From Paracamarosporium sp. OC-R06-R3 (lineage: Eukaryota; Ascomycota; Dothideomycetes; Pleosporales; Didymosphaeriaceae): a stretch of 64,000 nucleotides of DNA. The stretch spans positions 434,001-498,000 of the forward strand of contig JACVRA010000063.1 of NCBI GenBank assembly GCA_019828545.1, given 5' to 3'. The notes beneath the pieces are model-generated. The model did not search any database. It was not told where the DNA came from and saw nothing but the letters and a program-made list of their open reading frames with translations. The position numbers and the translations under genes were made by a program. This document shows, piece by piece, positions 56,975 through 64,000 of the stretch (position 1 is the stretch's first letter; every line of letters begins with the position of its first letter).

Positions 56975-58929
56975 ATGGCTGGCAACGAACAGGATGAAGC
57001 CCTGAACCCACGCGAGCGGCCTTGGCTGCTTCCGTCCGTACGAGACTCTATCTCGCCGTTGGCGACAAAGCTGATCGCGCATAGAACCGGAAGCTCAGGC
57101 ACCTCCAGGGTATCACTGTCCGCAACCTTACCCTCGCCTCTACGCCTTCGCGACCGCGCGGCAAGACCATCGACGATGAGGCTGTACCGAGCACACTCAA
57201 ATCGCCGACCAAGACATTGGCATTGCGCGAGAGCAGAGGGCTAAACCATTCACGATCCTCCAGCGACCTCAACAGCAGCAATGAGACTTCCCAGCGACCG
57301 TCGCCGGATAAACCCAAGAGACCCAACATGCCACGAGGTCTCCGCAGGAGGAGCACGTTGGAGTGGACGGGCGCGAGCCCCTTGACGAGGCAAAAGAAGC
57401 TGGAAGACATCACCGACAGTCGCATGGCCGACACTTTCTTCACACTGCACGTCCAAGGTCGGGAAGAGCCGATATACATATCCGAAGTCGCCGAGAGGGC
57501 CATGAACCCCAACTTCCGCTTCTTCGACCTCTCACCGTCCGGTCCTAGCGTCACGCGACTCGACGAGCTCACTGTGAATGTGTGGGCCAAGAACGGCACA
57601 AATGCCTGGCAATATCTGATCCAGTACACAGCTCACATGGGATCACTTCAGTTCATTGGAAAGTCTCTAGGGAGGTTCAGACATCCGCTGCCGCAGAACT
57701 GCATTCTTTTCCATATGACGGACGGTATCTACACGAGCTTCACCAACATGCCGGTCGCAGGCCAGCTTTATGCCAACGATCTAGCGCCCCCCAAGGACAT
57801 CTCGGAGGGAACATTACAGAGCTCTTCATACGATGCCATTATGCGACTGAATACTCTCGATGACTGCATCCAAGACGCATTGGCGACACGAGATCGACTG
57901 GCAGAAGAGATAGAGACCATTCTACAAGAGAATCGAGACGCAATCGATGTTGTCGAGCAAGTCCCGGAGGCCGAAGACCGGGCAAAGACGGTAGAGACCG
58001 CTGTAGTCTCGGAAAGACGTCGGGTAGAGGCGGCGCGGAGGAAGGTGGAAGAGAAGCGAGCCAACACACAGCGTCGAAGGGAACTCATGCAAGAAGGGCG
58101 AAAACTGCAGTCCGAGAGAGGAAAGGAATTGGGCGAAGAAAGAGCCAGGTATGCAGTGTCAAAAGAATCCAACGCCCGGATACAAGAGGAGATTGTCGGA
58201 CAACGAAGAAGGCTATGCGAAGATCTCCAGAGTGTATATCCCATTGAGCCTGTTAAGGAAAAGACCCTATTATTCACTATTCGTGGACTTCTACTACCGA
58301 ACACCGAATTCGAAGACGCTAAAGAAGATGAGACCTCTGCGGCACTAGGTTACGTCGCGGAAGTGGTCTCACTTCTTTCGCTATACTTTGACATCTTACT
58401 ACCATACCCCATGAAGATCAACGGATCTACATCCACTATCGATGACCCCCTCGCCATGAGTACTTCGAACCAACCCACGCCCCGCACCTACCCGCTCTTT
58501 ATGAAGGCCGTCGTGCGCTATCGTTTCGAATACGGCGTCTTCTTATTGAACAAGAACATCGAGATCATATCCAACACCTTAGGCATCAAGCCCCTTGACG
58601 TTCGACAGACCTTGCCAAATCTAAAGTACCTGCTGTTTGTGGCAACGGCGGGCAAGGGTGAGCTGCCTGCGCGTAAGGCGGGGGGTATCAAAGGCTTGTT
58701 GAGGCAGCAGGGTGTACTGTCACGCACCGCGAGTATAGACAGCACCGGCAGCGCGAGCAGCGCGAACACTGCTGTAGCTGAGCCGAAGCCCAGGATCGAG
58801 ATACATGCCAATGGGCGGAAACCGGTGGAGTCATCCGCACCGGACGAAGGTCATATGAACTTAGTCATCGGATTGCAGAAGAAGGGGAACGGTGTGCTAC
58901 CTGGAAGTCCGCTACGGGAGGTGGGTTGA
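56975..58929 (+). CDS. VPS38: Vps38/UVRAG-family subunit of the class III PI3-kinase complex
   Basis: Subunit of the Vps34-Vps15-Vps30 complex II that makes phosphatidylinositol 3-phosphate on endosomes for vacuolar sorting. Two exons, 56975-57037 and 57085-58929, with a 47-base intron; 635 residues. The short first exon ends PWLLPS and joins NRKLRHLQGITVRNLTL, the recognisable N-terminus of the family; the frame just before 57085 has a stop, so the intron is required. A Ser/Pro-rich linker leads to a C2-like region (TFFTLHVQGREEPIYISEV and YIQ-type strands), a coiled coil at about residues 275-405, and the BARA2-like C-terminal part (LGYVAEVVSLLSLYFDILLPYP, then FEYGVFLLNKNIEII). It belongs to the UV-resistance/Atg14 superfamily; Vps38 is preferred because of the C2-like region. 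Confidence 0.9.
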
Positions 58930-59604
58930 ACATTGAAGCCTTGGGTTGGTATTGGTAGCGGTCGTATTTTCATCATGCAGCGTGCACTTTCAAGCAATAG
59001 GCTCGTAGCACTTGGCCCTGGATGAATATTTGAATTGCTTTACCAACATTTACTTTCCTCCGTGATTTTATAGACTGTGGTGACATCAGTCTTTGATAGC
59101 ACATTGGTAGATCAACCAAAAGCATTCATTAGGCAGGCATATAGACCCTCTTCCTACACACTTCGCACATGATCATATGCATAGCATTCAGAGACATTCC
59201 TACCCACCTCGGGTTTAAGAGCGACCTGCGTACCTATGCTTAGTGCACACGAGCGAATAGCAAACAGGTGCCCGCGGTGCCCGACCCCTACTCGAGTCGT
59301 CGGCTAGTCCTCCAATGACGTTCCGGCGTTTCCGAGCGGCCCTTTAGGGGTCTCTCGTGTAGCTCTCTCGTCGAGACAAACGAGCAAACCAGCATAGGAG
59401 CGGCGCCCGCGCTCTCCGGCCGCGATGGGAGCAAAAATGAAGACTATAATGACACTGACGAATGCATTCGAGTATGTGCGGGCCGCTCTTAAATGCAGCC
59501 ATGCCTCTGTCACGTCCAATTTCCCGCCAGCTTCGACGTCGACGCTGCGAGCCCCGCAACCAATCATCGGCCGCTTGGCACACTCGCTCCTTTCGTAGCC
59601 CAAA
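58930..59604. other. Intergenic: VPS38 3' flank and LAG1 promoter
   Basis: About 675 bases. A minus-strand open frame of 216 codons (59304-59954) extends into the LAG1 first exon on the opposite strand; it has no family resemblance and is judged a shadow of GC-rich sequence. Confidence 0.55.
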
Positions 59605-61207
59605 ATGCTTACCTCCGCTCCGGCCGCACCCAAAGGCTCGCATTCTCCTCTCCCACCCGAATTCGCGCGTATCAAGATGTCTTCCCGCGACGTCGAGCCT
59701 TTCCCGCCGCTGCAGACCGACCTGTCGAAGAAGAACAAGAGTGGAAAGAGTGGGAGCGTACGGCGGCGGAAAAGCAGCGGACTGGGCGCTGAGCTGCCAG
59801 GCGATACCAATGTGCCTGCATTCGCGACGCTAGGGAGTCCGCCCGCGACTCCGACTGAGCCAACTGTATGTTCAGATGCCCATACGGCGGGATCGAGGTG
59901 CTGACTGTGCACAGCGCGAGAAGTCTGGCCGCCGCTCGAAGCGTCGGTCTGCACGGCGCGCTCTCTCCAAATACAAACGTCTTTGCATGCGGCACACGTG
60001 GGTCGGCCCCCTCACGCTGGCTCTCATAATCGTCTCGCTCTACCTCGTCAATCCTTCGCCCAAAAACCCACTCTCCGCCGCTCTCTTCCTCTCCTACCCG
60101 CTCCCACGAGAACCGGGCTCAGATCCCACCGCGCCCATCCAGTATGGCAAAGGCGGACGCGACTTTGCCTTTGTTGCCTTCTATACCATCGTTTTCTCCT
60201 TCACGCGCGAATTTCTCATGCAGCGCTTCATCCGGCCACTTGCGATCCGCTGCGGCATCAAGTCTCGCGCCAAGCAGGCCAGGTTTATGGAGCAGTTCTA
60301 CACGGCCATGTACTTTGCCGTGTACGGACCTTTTGGACTCTACGTAATGAGTCGGACGCCGGTGTGGTATTTCAACACCACAGCCATGTACGAGGGATTT
60401 CCGCACAAGACGCACGAGGGCATCTTCAAGGCCTACTACCTGCTCCAGGCAAGCTACTGGGCGCAGCAGATGATCGTACTATTGTTGGGACTGGAGAAAC
60501 CGCGCAAGGATTTCAAAGAATTTGTTGCGCATCATATCATCACCCTGACTTTGATCTGGTGTAGCTATCGGTTCCACTTCACGTACATGGGTCTGGCTAT
60601 TTACATTACCATGGATATCTCCGACTTTTTCCTTGCAGTGAGCATTACCGTGCCCCGGTTTCCAGTCTACTCGTTTACTGACGGATGACAGACATCAAAA
60701 GTGCTCAACTATCTCGACTCTCCCATTACAGGTCCCTACTTCTTCGTCTTCATGTGCGTGTGGGGCTACCTCCGCCACTACGTCAACCTGCGCGTTCTTT
60801 ACTCTATCTTCACCGAGTTCAAGACTGTCGGCCCTTACGAACTCAACTGGGAAACGCAGCAGTACAAATGCTGGATCTCGCAGATCATAACATTTGCCCT
60901 GCTAGCTAGTCTACAAGCGGTCAACCTTTTCTGGTGGTTCCTCATTTGCCGGATCGCGTATCGCTTTATTCGATATAGCACGGCGGATGATGATAGGAGC
61001 GAATACGAAGAGAGCGATACGGAGGAAGCAAATGAGAAGAAAGGTGCGAAGAAGGCTGCTAATGGAAAGGCGAACGGTGTGGCGAACGGTACGCCTAAGG
61101 TTTTCTTAAATGGCGAGGAAATATCGACGCCGGACAAGGCCACGAGCGCGAGCGATTCGGGGAGTATTGGGTCGAGAGTGCGTGAAAGAAAGAAAAACCA
61201 AAGCTAA
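59605..61207 (+). CDS. LAG1: Ceramide synthase (Lag1/Lac1 family, TLC domain)
   Basis: Endoplasmic-reticulum acyltransferase that joins a fatty acyl-CoA to a sphingoid base to make (dihydro)ceramide. Three exons, 59605-59865, 59915-60637 and 60692-61207; 499 residues. The first exon encodes a disordered head with a basic stretch; a second in-frame Met lies at 59677. After RREKSGRRSKRRS-type basic residues come the membrane segments, beginning WVGPLTLALIIVSLYLV. The Lag1 motif is present: FVAHHIITLTLIW with the paired His needed for catalysis, and MDISDFFLATSKVLNYL with the paired Asp, the latter rebuilt across the second intron. The tail after the last helix (LFWWFLICRIAYRFI) is acidic and Lys/Asn-rich, as in fungal homologues. 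Which of the fungal Lag1 paralogues it represents was not decided. Confidence 0.93.
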
Positions 61208-62331
61208 GTAACGAGGGTTCGTAGAGAGCGTCGATATGATATGGCGATGAGGCTATGTTGGATGTTGCATGCTGCATAACGAGATCCGGTGTCTGCAATC
61301 TCGGTATTGGAAACTTAGCCGGTACGTTTTGCTGATTTGATCTGGCCGTTCCCTCTAGGTATTCTATCGAGTGACTTGCGTCTTGATTTTTCACTCGCTT
61401 TAAGAGGACGCCGCTTCATAAAAACTTTTGTACAACACTATTATTGTTTCAAGCTTCGCTTCTGTAGGGTTATTTGGGTATGTAGATATTTAATCACCAA
61501 TGTCATTGATACGTAAAGTGTCAGTGCCCATCAACGCTGGGTCTAATCGCTCGATGACACGCCTGTTTCACCTCCACGTTCTGTACGGCGAACGATTTTT
61601 ACGAGTGCCTTCCGCAGGACACATACTCAGACGAAGAAGTAAGTAATAAGCGTTGCTGTACGGACATAGGTACTCCGACATCGGCACACGAGCATTCACC
61701 CTTTCAGCCCACTGTAAAGCTCAAATGCGTAGTGGCTGTGCGTCTAGATTTGGCCGGGCGTACGCCCCGAAGTAACCACTTTAGTCTCAGCCTTGTACAC
61801 TGTAGCCGATATACGTTCGGTATGCACATACATTGGCCCGGCTTACGCCCCTGATCTTTGGAAACAATGGGATTGAGAGAAATGAGATAAGCAATGAAGC
61901 CAACTCATCTCTCGGCAGTGCTCTTCCGTAGCGTTAATAAGAGACCACCGTTTGGCCCCCAAGGCTAGCCAATGGCCGGTCAGCGGTACCTGGTCGGTAA
62001 GTCAAGTTCACCAGCCCAACTGGCCTCACTCAATATCGTCCGTTGCATTTGATTTTCTGTAATCCCATTTCCGAGCCAATGGGGGCGGAGCGCTAATGCT
62101 AAGAATGAACTGGTTCGGCCTCAAGCTGAATACATGCTACGGCATGTGCGGTAGGGCGTTTGCGAGGGTGAGCGCTTAGAAAAAACGGCCAAGTGGGACG
62201 GTACATGCATGCATGTGGCACAGTTATTTACGCCTCGCAGAAAAACGTAAAAAAAGCGGTAGCATCCTGCGCTGCATTTCATTTTGATCGCAAGACCACT
62301 TTTCTTTCTAGTAATTTTATAGACTATCATC
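61208..62331. other. Intergenic: LAG1 3' flank and bestrophin gene promoter
   Basis: About 1.1 kb without a recognised gene. It contains a perfect 12-base palindrome, GGGCGTACGCCC, at 61756-61767 and a related imperfect copy at about 61834-61852, upstream of the bestrophin gene. Confidence 0.55.
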
Positions 62332-64000
62332 ATGGCATCTCCGCGCCCCTCGCTTTACATGGACGAGGATCGAGCGAGTGTATCAACCTCTGAAGAGACA
62401 TTAATAAAAGAAAAGAGAAAAACTCGGACGCCGACTTTCATACCAGAGTCGTTCATGCTTTCGGAGAGAAGTAAACATCAGAGCACGCATAGTCATACCT
62501 TTGATGACTACTTTGTAAATGCACTGCCTATCTGCTTCTATGACTGTCACTGACATTATCGGTTAGCTTGGTCCCCGCGAACTCGACAGACACTCAAAAT
62601 GGCCGATGCTTCTAAGAATACACGGAAGCTGTCTGCCAGAGTTAATCCTTCCTTTACTATTTGTTGCCGCATGGACCACTAGCATATGTTTGTTTTCAAG
62701 ACATGTCCGCGATGGTGAGTTTTATTTCCCAGGTGGTAACAGTATCTTCGACTGATCGATGATTGCATTCGTTCTGTAGTTGGAATCTCCTCCACTTTAC
62801 TTACAGTCCTTGGATTCATTGTTGCCTTGTCACTGTCTTTCCGTAGTTCCACGGCATATGAGCGATATATGGAAGGGAGAAGAGCTTGGACGACGCTGAC
62901 GATGGTGTCGCAAAATCTTGCGCGTAACATATGGATCAATGCGGTGGAGAGAGAAGAGTGCGCAAAAGATGACCTACTGGCGAAAGTGTTAGTGCTCGAA
63001 GCCCGTTTAGTTTTGGACATATGCCCAAATCTAACCTATACTCCAGCACCTCCTTGAATCTCATAGTTGCCTACGCGCAAGCGCTCAAACATCGCCTTCG
63101 TTTTGAACCTTACACGCATTATGGCGACTTGCGAGACCTTGTGGAGCATCTCGACACCTTTGCGAAAGAAGCGACTGAACTCGAGCCACATAAGGACAAC
63201 GACCCGCCCACTTTCTGGGAATCCTGGGGAGAGTATCTTGCCATCCCCATGTTGACACCAAACCCTCGGCAGATCATCAAGCGCGCCAGGCACCCACTTG
63301 GCAATCTGCCTCTCGAGATACTCAATCACCTTACGGTCTATATCCATACCATCATCGCCGCTGGTCAATTCAAGGCAAATATCTACCAGACACAGGCTTG
63401 TGAGTCCATACCACCACCCACTTAACTATCTAGAGACTAACCAGAATATTATTAGTGAACGCAGTCATGACTTTGAACGATATTCAAGCCAATACCGACC
63501 GCATTCTTAACACGCCACTTCCCCTCGCCTACGCTATCGCCATTTCGCAGCTCACGTGGGTGTACATTCTCATCCTCCCATTCCAATTGTACACAACCCT
63601 CGGGATGATATCGATTCCTGGAACACTATGTAAGCGCCATAAACCCCTACTCTCCAGATTACGGCCACTAAAAAAAATGCACTAGTTGCCGCGTACATGA
63701 TCCTCGGCTTCGCCTCCATCGGTCGCGAAATCGAGAATCCGTTCGGTCACGACGTGAACGACCTTCCACTCGACGACTTTTGCAACCAGCTCGCCGTCGA
63801 TATCGATATCATCGCTGCTATGGTACCAAAAGACTCTGACATATTTGTGAAGAGCGATCGAAACCAACTCATGCACCCGCTAAGCCGGAGCGGGTACGGA
63901 CAGTGGGCCGAGAGCAGTATTGAGGAGATCAGGGACGCGTTAAAGAGGAAGTCGTTGGTTACGCAGAAGAATGTGCAGCCGGGGCTGAGGAGGAGAGGTG
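62332..64000 (+). CDS. Bestrophin-family (UPF0187) anion channel, 3' end cut by window edge
   Basis: Membrane protein related to bestrophin chloride channels. Exons 62332-62514, 62567-62714, 62780-62987, 63047-63399, 63456-63629 and 63686 to beyond 64000, with introns of 52-65 bases; about 460 residues are visible. After a soluble N-terminus come the features of the family: SKWPMLLRIHGSCLPELILP leading into the first helix, then ISSTLLTVLGFIVALSLSFR followed by SSTAYERYMEGRRAW, the strongest signature. A cytosolic domain with LGNLPLEILNHLTVYI, two further helices (AISQLTWVYILILPFQ and AAYMILGFASIGREIENPFG) and DVNDLPLDDFC follow, all typical. The junction at 62987/63047 uses the donor GTTAGT; only this choice keeps frame. 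The stop lies outside the window. Confidence 0.92.

Noticed and set aside
59304..59954. 216-codon open frame, minus strand
   Set aside because: Lies opposite the first exon of the ceramide synthase gene and its promoter; no family-like sequence.

Overview
The window is from a filamentous ascomycete (Pezizomycotina, most likely a dothideomycete of the Pleosporales type; the class is inferred from gene content and architecture, not from a marker gene). Support comes from short GT-AG introns (mostly 47 to 60 bases), UTR and promoter stretches rich in C and T, and a gene set typical of these fungi: GH72 glucanosyltransferase, a DUF1749 hydrolase, a DUF7702-like membrane protein, an FMP27-type lipid-transfer giant and a ceramide synthase. 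Both ends cut a gene: ARP2 on the left and a bestrophin-family channel on the right. I found no rRNA, tRNA, CRISPR array or transposon.

Layout. 1-3.1 kb: 3' end of ARP2 and a small conserved unknown protein. 3.1-6.9 kb: a stretch without recognisable genes. 6.9-15 kb, all minus strand: a YGR210C/OBG-like GTPase with a 10-base exon, a GPI-anchored GH72 enzyme, an Sso1-type plasma-membrane syntaxin and a DUF1749 alpha/beta hydrolase. 15-24 kb, minus: one 2,947-codon FMP27/BLTP2 gene in three exons. 24.4-27.7 kb, minus: a secreted FAD oxidoreductase and a naphthol-reductase-like SDR. 28.6-29.8 kb, plus: SurE phosphatase. 30.2-36.2 kb, minus: a coiled-coil protein and a long low-complexity protein. 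36.2-41.9 kb: a second gene-poor stretch. 41.9-46.1 kb: MAF1, AP-1 sigma and the glutamate-cysteine ligase regulatory subunit. 46.1-54.5 kb: an accessory-looking block with a Cys-motif small protein, a six-exon flavin monooxygenase, a secreted chorismate mutase, a seven-helix membrane protein and a Thr-rich secreted protein. 55.2-61.2 kb: MHR1/mL67, a VPS38/UVRAG homologue and LAG1 ceramide synthase. 62.3-64 kb: bestrophin homologue.

Most genes are housekeeping: actin branching, exocytosis, lipid transfer and ceramide synthesis, endosomal sorting, Pol III repression, glutathione synthesis and mitochondrial translation. The accessory genes are secreted or redox enzymes. The strongest unusual observation is the secreted chorismate mutase, whose key residues keep the spacing of the bacterial AroQ enzyme and whose second exon is hidden behind an intron that ends with an in-frame stop. 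Exon coordinates were read by eye from splice signals and reading frame, and for every multi-exon model except the Thr-rich protein the total coding length is a multiple of three.
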